Below are positions 42,715-50,300 of a stretch of 50,521 bases of DNA, piece by piece. The stretch is from Rhodospirillales bacterium (lineage in GTDB: Bacteria; Pseudomonadota; Alphaproteobacteria; ATCC43930; CGMCC-115725). The stretch's first letter is position 1. Every line of letters begins with the position of its first letter. A program made the position numbers and the translations under genes. The notes below the pieces were generated by a model. That model did no database searches, was not told the origin of the DNA, and saw only the letters and a list, made by a program, of their open reading frames with translations. The stretch covers positions 1 to 50,521 of the forward strand of contig DAHUYF010000157.1 in assembly GCA_027315365.1 (NCBI GenBank), in the 5' to 3' direction.

Positions 42715-42743
42715 TTGCGTCGAGCCTGCGGTTACGGTCTAAT
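42715..42743 (+). promoter_or_regulatory. Candidate promoter of the SNF2 helicase operon
   Basis: TTGCGT (42715-42720) and TCTAAT (42738-42743) are 17 bp apart, placing the start of transcription about 25 nt before the ATG. GAGGGGAG before the ATG is a good ribosome-binding site. Confidence 0.4.
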
Positions 42744-42772
42744 TCTCTCGGCATAGAAGACGAGGGGAGCGG

Positions 42773-45088
42773 ATGGCCTCCGATCGAGCGGCTGCCGGTG
42801 CCGCAGAGCAGATTTCGTTGCCGGGGCTGGAGACTGCCGAGCCCGAGCTGCCGCCGCTACTGGACGAGGGCAAGCGGGTGGTTCACGTGCGCCGCCTGCG
42901 CGATGCCCTGGAGCAGCGCGCGCCGGCGACCCCGGCGATCGCCGAGGAGGCGCTGCGCATCTGCCCCGGCGATCCCGAGTTGTTGCTGCTCGCGGCGCTC
43001 GCGGCGCTCGTGGCGACGCTTCCCGTCCGCGCCCTGGGCTACGTCAAGCGCTTCCATAAGCGTTTCGAGCCGGTCAAGGCGACCACCCTGCTGACCGCCA
43101 TCGCGCTCGAGCAGCAGGGGAAGCCCGCGCAGGCCTGGACGCTGCTGCGGCGCGACGACTTGACAGTGCCGTGGCAGGCGATGGCCTGCTTCGTCGGAGC
43201 GCCGGAGCTGAGCGAATGGCTGCGCGGCTGGCACGGGCGTCTCGAGCGCGAGCAGCGGCGGCCGCGCAAAGTCGCGGCACGGCCAAGGACGGCGCCCAGA
43301 CGCGTGCCGCCGAGCCGCTCGCCGCCGCCGCCGCCCGCCCCGCCGGTCGCGGCGTTGCCGCAGTTGACGCGGATCGAGACCGGCTTCGACGTGACGTACG
43401 AATTCGTCAACCCCGGCGCGCTGCTGACGGAGGGCGCCACCGGCGCGGCGGAATGGTTCCGGTTGCGCGCCGAGCTCTGTCAGTTCGGGCTGCTCCAGGG
43501 CTTCGACGAGCTGCTGTGCGTGGCGGGGCTGCGCGGCGTGGACCCGCATTGGTATCAGATCGAGACGGTGCGCAAGGTGCTGAAGCAGTTCCGCGGCCGC
43601 GTGCTGCTCGCCGACGAGGTCGGCCTCGGCAAGACGATCGAAGCCGGCATGGTGCTCAAGGAATATGCCTTGCGCGGAATGGCGGAACGGATTCTGATCC
43701 TGACTCCGGCGGCGCTGGTCGGCCAATGGCGCGAGGAGATGACCGGCAAGTTCGGTATCGACTGCGCCACGAGCCACGACGCGCTGCTGCGCGAGGATCC
43801 CGCCGCCTTTTGGGCGCAGCCGCGCATCATCGCCTCGATCGCCGTTGCCAGGCGCAAGGAGCATGCGGAGCTGCTGGCCGGCACGGCTTATGACGTCGTA
43901 GTGGTCGACGAGGCGCATCACATACGCGATCCCGCGAGCGCCGGCTACCGGCTGATCGATCGCTTGCAGAAGCGTTTCCTGCTGCTGCTGTCGGCGACGC
44001 CGGTGCAGAACGGCCTGCTCGAGCTCTATCATCTGCTGACCCTGCTCCAGCCCGGCATCTTCAAGACGCAGAAGGAGTTCAAAGCCGCCTACGTCACGCC
44101 CGGCAAGCCGCGCGAACCGGCGAATGCCGACCGGCTGCGCAACCTCATGCGCGGCGTCATGGTGCGCAACACGCGCGCTCTGGCGGGCCTGCGGCTTCCG
44201 CCGCGTCATGCCTCGACGCTGCGCGCCCAGCCGAGCGAAGCCGAGGCGCGTTGCTATCGCGATCTGACCGCGTTGGCGCGCGAGCTGGGCGCCGACGGAC
44301 GGCAAAGACTCTCTCTCCAGCATCTGCTCACCGCCGCCGGGTCCTCGCCGGCCGCTGCCGCCGCGGCGATCGCCCGATTTGCACCCCGCCGCGCGCAGGA
44401 CGCGCGTTGGCAGGGCCTGCAGGCGAGCTATGCGGCGATCGGCGCCGGCGCCAAGGAGGCCGCGCTCTCGACGTTGCTGTCGCGGAATCCGGCGGAGAAG
44501 AAGATCGTCTTCGTGCATCATCGCGACAGCCTCGCGCATCTGGCCGAGCTGCTGCGCCATGGCGGGGTCGCGCTCGCCACGTTCCACGGCGGCATGAGCG
44601 GCCCGGAAAAGGATGCCGCCATCGACGCCTTTCGCGACGATGTGCCGGTGCTGCTTTGCAGCGAGTCCGGCGGCGAGGGGCGCAACCTGCAATTTTGCAA
44701 CACCCTCATCAACTTCGACATACCTTGGAACCCCATGGCCATCGAGCAGCGCATCGGCCGGATCGATCGCATCGGCCAGACCCGCGAAGTCTTCGTTTTC
44801 AACCTGGTGACGAGCGGGACGATCGAGGATCAGGTGCTGCGCATCCTCGACGAAAAGATCAACATGTTCGAACTGGTCGTCGGCGAGGTCGGCGCCATTC
44901 TCGGGGAGATCGACGAGGAGCAGGATTTTCCCACGCTGGTGCTCGATGCGTGGCTCGGCAGCACGGCCGACGCGCCACAGCTCGCCTTCGCGGCGCTGGA
45001 GGACCGGCTGACGACGGCGCGCCAGCACTACGAGGATGTGAAGCAGCTCGACGATGCGCTGTTCGGCGACGGGCTGGAAGCGGTCTGA
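42773..45088 (+). CDS. SNF2-type DEAD/DEAH box helicase
   Basis: A 771-residue superfamily-2 ATPase of the SNF2/RapA type. Residues 1 to about 145 are an Ala/Leu-rich helical region resembling TPR-like repeats; about 145-200 is a Pro/Arg-rich linker. The ATPase lobes follow, with Walker A LADEVGLGKTIEAGMVLKEY (Lys287), Walker B VVVDEAHHIRD (379-383), motif III LLLSATPVQNGL, and a helicase C domain with ESGGEGRNLQF, FDIPWNPMAIEQRIGRIDRI and GQTREVFVFNLV. Such proteins translocate on double-stranded DNA and remodel protein-DNA complexes; RapA recycles RNA polymerase. It lacks RapA's N-terminal domains. The gene after it starts 1 bp past its stop, so the two form one unit. Confidence 0.9.
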   Translation: MASDRAAAGAAEQISLPGLETAEPELPPLLDEGKRVVHVRRLRDALEQRAPATPAIAEEALRICPGDPELLLLAALAALVATLPVRALGYVKRFHKRFEPVKATTLLTAIALEQQGKPAQAWTLLRRDDLTVPWQAMACFVGAPELSEWLRGWHGRLEREQRRPRKVAARPRTAPRRVPPSRSPPPPPAPPVAALPQLTRIETGFDVTYEFVNPGALLTEGATGAAEWFRLRAELCQFGLLQGFDELLCVAGLRGVDPHWYQIETVRKVLKQFRGRVLLADEVGLGKTIEAGMVLKEYALRGMAERILILTPAALVGQWREEMTGKFGIDCATSHDALLREDPAAFWAQPRIIASIAVARRKEHAELLAGTAYDVVVVDEAHHIRDPASAGYRLIDRLQKRFLLLLSATPVQNGLLELYHLLTLLQPGIFKTQKEFKAAYVTPGKPREPANADRLRNLMRGVMVRNTRALAGLRLPPRHASTLRAQPSEAEARCYRDLTALARELGADGRQRLSLQHLLTAAGSSPAAAAAAIARFAPRRAQDARWQGLQASYAAIGAGAKEAALSTLLSRNPAEKKIVFVHHRDSLAHLAELLRHGGVALATFHGGMSGPEKDAAIDAFRDDVPVLLCSESGGEGRNLQFCNTLINFDIPWNPMAIEQRIGRIDRIGQTREVFVFNLVTSGTIEDQVLRILDEKINMFELVVGEVGAILGEIDEEQDFPTLVLDAWLGSTADAPQLAFAALEDRLTTARQHYEDVKQLDDALFGDGLEAV

Positions 45089-45089
45089 G

Positions 45090-46259
45090 ATGAACCGCCT
45101 CCAGGCCTTCGCCGCCGATCTGCTCCAGCGTGAGGGGGCGCTCGTCGAGCCGATCGAGCCGGAGGGATTGGAAGTGCTCGCGCCGCCGGCGCTTCAGCGA
45201 GCCATCGAGATCCCCGAGCTTTGCCGCCTCGGCTTTGGCAGCACGCTGCCGCCGGCAGCGCGGCGGGTCGGTATCGAGGCCGATTGGCTCGCGCGTTTCG
45301 CTCGCATGATCGGCGAGCGCGGGAAATGGACGCGGCGGGTGCTGCGCCCGAGCAATCCGCCGCTGGCTGGCGTGGAGCGCCTGCTGGAGCACGAGCTTGC
45401 GCTGCCCAACGCGATATACCGGCTGCGCGGCATCGGCGCGGCGTGGACGCGCTACCTGATCTTCGACTTTCGCTTCACCGCGCTCTCGGACGAGAAGCGC
45501 GAAGGGCTGCTGAGGTTCGGAGTCAATCTGGCCACGGGCTCGATGCTCGACGGCGCGCTGGAGCGGCTGCTGCAGCGTCTCGACACGGAGGAGGAGGCGA
45601 GCGCGCCGGACGATGCCGATCTTCCGCCGGTGTGGGATCGAGCGCGGATTCTCGGTGTCGTGGACCGGGCCTTGCGCTGGCGGCTCCAGCGCCAGATTGC
45701 GCCCTTTGCGGCGAGCCTCCAGCGACGGTCGGCGCGCGATCAGGCGCGGCTTTACGACTATCACAACCGGCTGCTCCAGGACGCTGCCCGCCGCCTGGCG
45801 GCGCTGCCCGAAGGCGACGGAAGACGCGAGCGGGAACGGCAGCGGAGCGTGGCGATAGAGCGCGAATACCGCGCCCGGCTCGACGATCTCGCGCGCAAAT
45901 ATGCGCTCAAGATCACGGCGGAGTGGGCGCAGACGCTCGAGCTGGTCATGCCGGTGCAACGGCTCGACATGCTGATCCGGCGGCGTAAGGGCGAGCGGCT
46001 GGTGCAGTTGGATTGGAACCCGCTGGCGCGCCGGTTGGAGGCCTTGCCCTGCGCGTTCGGCCATGCCGGCGACGGCACCCGCTTGGTGTGCGACGATGCG
46101 CTGCATGTCGTCAGCCCGGCCGGCCTTGCCGGCTGCGGCGGCTGCGGCAGGCCCTATTGCCGCGTTTGCCATCCCGGGCGCTGCCCGAAATGCGGCCGCC
46201 CCGACGCCGCGCCAACCATGAGCGCCGACCAGGATTGCCACCCGGCAAATCCCGGCTAG
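45090..46259 (+). CDS. Uncharacterised protein with C-terminal six-cysteine zinc cluster, partner of the helicase
   Basis: A 389-residue protein I do not recognise. Residues 1-330 are mixed alpha-helical with no known domain. About 230-300 is a charged, probably coiled-coil stretch (QRSVAIEREYRARLDDLARK). Then RRRKGERLVQLDWNPLARRL leads to a cysteine cluster: Cys349, Cys352, Cys357, Cys360, His361, Cys365 and Cys368 (CGGCGRPYCRVCHPGRCPKC). The CxxC pairs suggest one or two zinc ions and binding to nucleic acid or protein. It has no signal peptide or membrane segment. The ATG lies 1 bp after the helicase stop, so it is probably a partner or substrate adaptor of that ATPase. Confidence 0.8.
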   Translation: MNRLQAFAADLLQREGALVEPIEPEGLEVLAPPALQRAIEIPELCRLGFGSTLPPAARRVGIEADWLARFARMIGERGKWTRRVLRPSNPPLAGVERLLEHELALPNAIYRLRGIGAAWTRYLIFDFRFTALSDEKREGLLRFGVNLATGSMLDGALERLLQRLDTEEEASAPDDADLPPVWDRARILGVVDRALRWRLQRQIAPFAASLQRRSARDQARLYDYHNRLLQDAARRLAALPEGDGRRERERQRSVAIEREYRARLDDLARKYALKITAEWAQTLELVMPVQRLDMLIRRRKGERLVQLDWNPLARRLEALPCAFGHAGDGTRLVCDDALHVVSPAGLAGCGGCGRPYCRVCHPGRCPKCGRPDAAPTMSADQDCHPANPG

Positions 46260-46290
46260 CATAACGCCGCAAATCCGACAGGAGGCGAGG

Positions 46291-47157
46291 ATGAAGCTGG
46301 CGTTTCTGGGCCTGGGCGTCATGGGCTATCCGATGGCGGGCCATCTCGCCAAAGCCGGCCATCAGGTGACGGTCTACAACCGCACCGCCGCCAAATCGGC
46401 CGCCTGGGCGAAGGAGCATGGCGGCCAGCACCGCGCGACGCCGGCGGAAGCCGCGTCGGGCGCCGAGATCGTCTTCACCTGCGTCGGCAATGACGACGAC
46501 GTGCGCCAGGTCGTCGCCGGAAAGGACGGCGCCTTTGCCGGCATGGCGCGGGGCGCCATTCTCGCCGATCACACCACCGCCTCGGCCGAGGTGGCGCGCG
46601 AGATGGCGGCGCTGGCGACGCAGAAGGGCCTCGCCTTCCTCGACGCGCCGGTCTCGGGCGGCGAGGCGGGAGCGGTCAACGGCAAGCTCACCATCATGGT
46701 CGGTGGCGAGCCGGCCGCGTTCGAGACGGCGCGGCCGGCGATGGCACATTACGGCCGGGCGGTGACGCTGATGGGCCCGGCCGGCAACGGCCAGCTCACC
46801 AAGATGGTCAACCAGATCTGTATCGCCGGGCTGGTCCAGGCGCTGTCCGAAGGGCTCAATTTCGCCGTCCGCGCCGGGCTCGATCCCAAGCTCGTGGTCG
46901 AGACCATCTCCAAGGGCGCGGCGCAATCGTGGCAGATGGAAAACCGCGCCCACACCATGGTCGAGGGCAAATTCGATTTCGGCTTTGCCGTCGATTGGAT
47001 GCGCAAGGATCTCGCGATCTGCCTCGCCGAGGCCCGGCGCAACCGCGCGGCGCTGCCGGTGACCGCGCTGGTCGATCAATTCTACCAGCGGGTCCAGGAG
47101 CGCGGCGGCAAGCGCTGGGACACGTCGAGCCTCATCCATCTGCTGGCGAAACCCTGA
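46291..47157 (+). CDS. NAD(P)-dependent beta-hydroxyacid dehydrogenase (3-hydroxyisobutyrate dehydrogenase family)
   Basis: A 288-residue dehydrogenase. The N-terminal Rossmann domain reads LAFLGLGVMGYPMAGHLAKA then GHQVTVYNRTA. The substrate signature FLDAPVSGGEAGAVNGKLTI is followed by MVGG, and the catalytic Lys lies in GNGQLTKMVNQI. Members reduce or oxidise 3-hydroxyisobutyrate, tartronate semialdehyde or succinic semialdehyde; the substrate is not certain here. An AGGAGG ribosome-binding site lies 6 nt before the ATG. It precedes the ClC gene by 3 bp. Confidence 0.92.
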   Translation: MKLAFLGLGVMGYPMAGHLAKAGHQVTVYNRTAAKSAAWAKEHGGQHRATPAEAASGAEIVFTCVGNDDDVRQVVAGKDGAFAGMARGAILADHTTASAEVAREMAALATQKGLAFLDAPVSGGEAGAVNGKLTIMVGGEPAAFETARPAMAHYGRAVTLMGPAGNGQLTKMVNQICIAGLVQALSEGLNFAVRAGLDPKLVVETISKGAAQSWQMENRAHTMVEGKFDFGFAVDWMRKDLAICLAEARRNRAALPVTALVDQFYQRVQERGGKRWDTSSLIHLLAKP

Positions 47158-47160
47158 GAG

Positions 47161-48528
47161 GTGCGGTCGCCTCGCCGGCCGGGCTTCTATCGGCGCTCTC
47201 GTCTCGTCCTGTCGCGCCGTGCGTGGCGGCGGCGGCTCGTCTTCTGGTGCGGCGGGCTCGCCATCGGCGTGACCGCCGTGGGCATGGCGATCGCCGCCGA
47301 TTACGTGCAGGCCTGGTTCCGCCGCGCGCTGGGCTATTCGCCCTATCTGGCGCTGGCGATCACGCCGGCCGGGCTGGCGCTGTCGGTGGCGCTCACCCGC
47401 CGCTTCTTTCCGGGCTCGCAGGGCAGCGGCATTCCCCAGGCGATCGCCGCGCGCCAGTTCAGCGACCCCGAGGCACGCACCCGGTTGCTGTCGCTGCGCC
47501 TGGCCGCCGGCAAGATCCTGCTCACCCTGCTCGGCCTGCTCACCGGCGCCTCGGCCGGGCGCGAAGGCCCGACCGTGCAGGTCGGCGCCTCGGTGATGCA
47601 TGCGGTGGGGCGCGTCTGGAGCGGCAAGTATCAGGGGCTGATCCTCGCCGGCAGCGCGGCGGGCGTCGCCGCCGCCTTCAACACCCCCTTGGCCGGGATC
47701 GTCTTCGCCATCGAGGAGATGAGCCGCAGTTTCGAGCAGCGCACCAGCGGCCTGGTGCTCACCACCGTCATCATCGCCGGCATCGCCTCGCTGGCGCTGC
47801 TCGGCAACTACACTTATTTCGGCCACACCGCCGCGACGCTGGCGCAGCTGCGGGATTGGGCGGCGGTGCCGCTCTGCGGCGTCGCCGGCGGGCTGCTCGG
47901 GGCGGTCTTCAGCCGGCTCGTGGTCGCTTTCGCTCGCGGGCTGCCGGGTCCGGCAGGCGCGGCGATCCGCCGTCATCCCGTGATCTTCGCCGCGCTGTGC
48001 GGCGTGCTGGTTGCTGGCATCGGCCTGCTGTCCGGCGGCATCACCTATGGCACCGGCTATGTCGAGGCGCGACGGCTGGTCGAGGGCGGCGCGCTGTCGC
48101 GGAGCTTCGGCATCCTCAAATTCCTGGCGACGCTGCTGTCGACGGTGAGCGGCATTCCCGGCGGCATTTTCTCGCCCTCGCTGGCGGTGGGGGCCGGGGT
48201 GGGCGCCGATGTCGCGAGCCTGTTGCCGGGCGCGCCGGTCGGCGCGGTGATCCTGCTCGGCATGGTGGGATATTTCGCCGGAGTGGTGCAGGCGCCGATC
48301 ACCGCCTTCGTCATCGTGATGGAACTCACCGACAGCCAGGGCATGGCGGTGCCGCTGATGCTGACCGCACTGATCGGCTACGGCACGGCGCGGTTCGTCG
48401 GTGCGCCGCCGATCTATCACGCGCTCGCGGAGAGCTTCGTGCCGCAGGCAGATCGGACCGCGGCGGGGATCGCCGGCCCGTCAGCCGCCTATGACCGGGG
48501 AGAGCGCCCGATTGCCGAACCCAGGTGA
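47161..48528 (+). CDS. ClC-family chloride transporter
   Basis: A 455-residue polytopic membrane protein of the ClC family. The anion-path motifs are present: GSQGSGIPQ, GREGPTVQVGASV with the gating glutamate, and SGIPGGIFSPSLAVGAG. A glutamate in FAIEEMSRSFEQ matches the internal proton glutamate of the E. coli H+/Cl- exchanger, so this is more likely an antiporter than a channel. No CBS domains follow. The start is a GTG at 47161, 3 bp after the dehydrogenase gene. Confidence 0.9.
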   Translation: MRSPRRPGFYRRSRLVLSRRAWRRRLVFWCGGLAIGVTAVGMAIAADYVQAWFRRALGYSPYLALAITPAGLALSVALTRRFFPGSQGSGIPQAIAARQFSDPEARTRLLSLRLAAGKILLTLLGLLTGASAGREGPTVQVGASVMHAVGRVWSGKYQGLILAGSAAGVAAAFNTPLAGIVFAIEEMSRSFEQRTSGLVLTTVIIAGIASLALLGNYTYFGHTAATLAQLRDWAAVPLCGVAGGLLGAVFSRLVVAFARGLPGPAGAAIRRHPVIFAALCGVLVAGIGLLSGGITYGTGYVEARRLVEGGALSRSFGILKFLATLLSTVSGIPGGIFSPSLAVGAGVGADVASLLPGAPVGAVILLGMVGYFAGVVQAPITAFVIVMELTDSQGMAVPLMLTALIGYGTARFVGAPPIYHALAESFVPQADRTAAGIAGPSAAYDRGERPIAEPR

Positions 48529-48531
48529 GTC

Positions 48532-48651
48532 ATGTCGAAGCATCCTGACCGCGTTCCGCCGGCTCCAGGCGAACGTCCGACGCGGTGGCTCTCCTGGCTG
48601 ACGCTGCTGGCCGGCGCCGCGATGTGTGCGGTCGCCGTCTTGCTGTCCTGA
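48532..48651 (+). CDS. Possible small single-pass membrane protein
   Basis: A 39-residue frame starting at the ATG 4 bp after the ClC stop. It has a hydrophilic Pro-rich head (SKHPDRVPPAPGERPTRWL) and one hydrophobic segment (LTLLAGAAMCAVAVLLS) to the stop. Its position and the head-plus-helix layout resemble real small membrane proteins. It could also be chance in GC-rich DNA. Confidence 0.3.
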   Translation: MSKHPDRVPPAPGERPTRWLSWLTLLAGAAMCAVAVLLS

Positions 48652-48890
48652 ACGTTCTCGTCCGCTTCGGTCCGGCGGCTTGCGGGGTGCGGCGCGCGGC
48701 CCACGACCGGGCCCCGCGGCGGCTGCCGCTGCTTGTAATATTATCTTTCAAAATCAATATATTGTATTGCGTTTTGGACTCGGCGAAGAGGGGGCCGCGA
48801 TGCGGCGGGCGCGGTGTTTCAAAATGACAAAGGTTTAACTTGGATCGACCGGCCCTCTGCGCCGTAATGGGCCTCAGCGGCTCAGCCGCA

Positions 48891-48974
48891 ACGCCCGCTC
48901 AACCCCCTTGGCGGGCGAAGACCCCTGGGTTAGCCCCGCCTGCATTTCTTTTCCTCCAAAGCTGCAGGCGGGGC
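48891..48974. repeat. Two stem-loops upstream of the old yellow enzyme gene
   Basis: The first is CGCCCGC ... GCGGGCG (about 48891-48917) with a 12-nt loop. The second is GCCCCGCCTGCA (48933-48944) paired perfectly with TGCAGGCGGGGC (48963-48974) across an 18-nt pyrimidine-rich loop. No T-tract follows either stem on the plus strand, so they are not standard terminators. They could be part of a structured RNA or leader. Confidence 0.55.
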
Positions 48975-49115
48975 GCCTCATGCCTTCCCGGTTCCGAGCG
49001 ATCGAACAGGCTCCGCGGCGCGGGAGCATAGCTGCCCCGCGCCTGACCGCCGCGGCGTTGCGGCGTCCTGGCGGCGGGCGATAGAGTGCTGCGCCGAGCC
49101 AAGGATGGATCAGAC

Positions 49116-50237
49116 ATGTCGAGCCCGCTTTTCACCCCGATCGCGCTGCGCCAGCTCACGCTGCCCAACCGGATCGTCATCTCGCCGATGTGCCAGTACA
49201 GCGCCGAGGACGGCAACGCCACCGACTGGCATATGCTGCATCTGGGCTCGCTCGCGGTCGGCGGCGCCGGCCTGCTGATGATCGAGGCCACGGCGGTCGA
49301 GGCGGCGGGCCGCATCACCCATGGCTGCCTCGGCCTCTACAGCGATGCCAACGAGGCTGCGCTGGCGCGGGTGGTGGCAGCCTGTCGCCGCTACGGCAAC
49401 GCGCCGCTCGGCATCCAGCTCGCCCATGCCGGACGCAAGGGCTCGGCGATGGCGCCGTGGCTGGGCATCCGCGCGCTGGAGCCGGCCGACGGCGCCTGGC
49501 AGACCGTGGCGCCCTCGGCGCTGGCGCTGGACGAGCGCTGGCCGACCCCGGCGGCGCTCGATGCCGCGGCGATCGACCGGCTGGTGGAGAGCTTCGTCGC
49601 GGCGACGCGGCGCGCCGCGCGGATCGGACTCGACCTGGTCGAGCTGCATTGCGCCCATGGCTACCTGCTGCACCAATTTCTCTCGCCGATCGCCAACCAT
49701 CGCCGCGACGCCTATGGCGGCAGTCTCGACAATCGCATGCGTTTGCCGCTGCGCATCGCCGCGGCGGTGCGCGCCGCCTGGCCCGAGGGCAAGCCGATGG
49801 GGGCACGCATCTCGGGCAGCGACTGGCTTGAGAACGGCTTCGACGTCGAGGAGGCGGTGGTGTTCGCCCGTGCGCTGAAGGCGGCCGGCTGCGACTACGT
49901 CTGCGTTTCCAGCGGCGGCATCGTCCTCAAGGCGCCGATCGTGGTCCGCCCGGGCTACCAGCTGCCCTTCGCCGAGCGCGTGCGGCGCGAGGTCGGCATC
50001 GTCACCCGTGGCGTGGGCCTGATCGCCGAGCCGCGCCAGGCCGAGGCGGCCATTGCCACCGGCCAAGCCGATATGGTGGCGCTGGCGCGCGCCTTTCTCG
50101 ATGATCCGCGCTGGGTCTGGCACGCCGCGGAGGTGCTCGGCGCCAAGCCCGCCATGCCGCCGCAATACGAGCGCAGCCGTGCCGATCTCTGGCCCGGCGC
50201 GCGGCTCGCCCGACCCGGACGCGAAGCGGCGGAATAG
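49116..50237 (+). CDS. NADH:flavin oxidoreductase (old yellow enzyme family, YqjM-like)
   Basis: An FMN-dependent ene-reductase of 373 residues. Motifs are LPNRIVISPMCQYSAEDGNA with the YqjM-type Cys, TDWHMLHLGSLAVGG, GIQLAHAGRKGS, DLVELHCAHGYLLHQFLSPI, NHRRDAYGGSLDNRMR, and the phosphate-binding end QADMVALARAFLDDP. These enzymes reduce activated C=C bonds and some xenobiotics with NAD(P)H. The ATG at 49116 is preferred over an upstream one at 49086. It converges on the partial gene at the window end. Confidence 0.92.
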   Translation: MSSPLFTPIALRQLTLPNRIVISPMCQYSAEDGNATDWHMLHLGSLAVGGAGLLMIEATAVEAAGRITHGCLGLYSDANEAALARVVAACRRYGNAPLGIQLAHAGRKGSAMAPWLGIRALEPADGAWQTVAPSALALDERWPTPAALDAAAIDRLVESFVAATRRAARIGLDLVELHCAHGYLLHQFLSPIANHRRDAYGGSLDNRMRLPLRIAAAVRAAWPEGKPMGARISGSDWLENGFDVEEAVVFARALKAAGCDYVCVSSGGIVLKAPIVVRPGYQLPFAERVRREVGIVTRGVGLIAEPRQAEAAIATGQADMVALARAFLDDPRWVWHAAEVLGAKPAMPPQYERSRADLWPGARLARPGREAAE

Positions 50238-50249
50238 GCGGAACTCGAG

Positions 50250-50283
50250 AAAAAACCGCCGCCGCAGGGCTTGCGGCGGCGGT
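50250..50283 (-). terminator. Intrinsic terminator of the minus-strand gene
   Basis: A perfect 12-bp stem, ACCGCCGCCGCA (50255-50266) with its complement (50272-50283), and a 5-nt loop are followed, on the minus strand, by six Ts (complement of 50250-50255). It is a textbook terminator for the partial gene to its right and may also stop the converging old yellow enzyme transcript. Confidence 0.85.
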
Positions 50284-50300
50284 CGATCGGTCGTCGCGTC

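Larger units (their letters stand above)
42290..42772. other. Long gap with gene remnant and helicase promoter
   Basis: There is no complete gene in these 483 bp. The middle holds a minus-strand remnant resembling the C-terminus of a dihydrodipicolinate-synthase-family protein (42420-42533, listed separately). The right end is AT-richer and carries a candidate promoter for the helicase gene. Confidence 0.5.
48529..49115. other. Gap with AT-rich island and structured region
   Basis: This 587-bp gap holds a possible 39-residue gene (48532-48651), a strikingly AT-rich stretch (about 48733-48776, with TTGTAATATTATC and ATATATTGTATTG), and then a region rich in inverted repeats (48891-48974). The island looks promoter-like, but no long frame begins after it. 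A transcribed non-coding RNA is possible. Confidence 0.45.

Noticed and set aside
48585-48838. Two overlapping plus-strand frames of 70-80 codons in the gap after ClC
   Set aside because: They read Arg/Ala-rich sequence and then the AT-rich island, with no ribosome-binding site. They look like chance frames.
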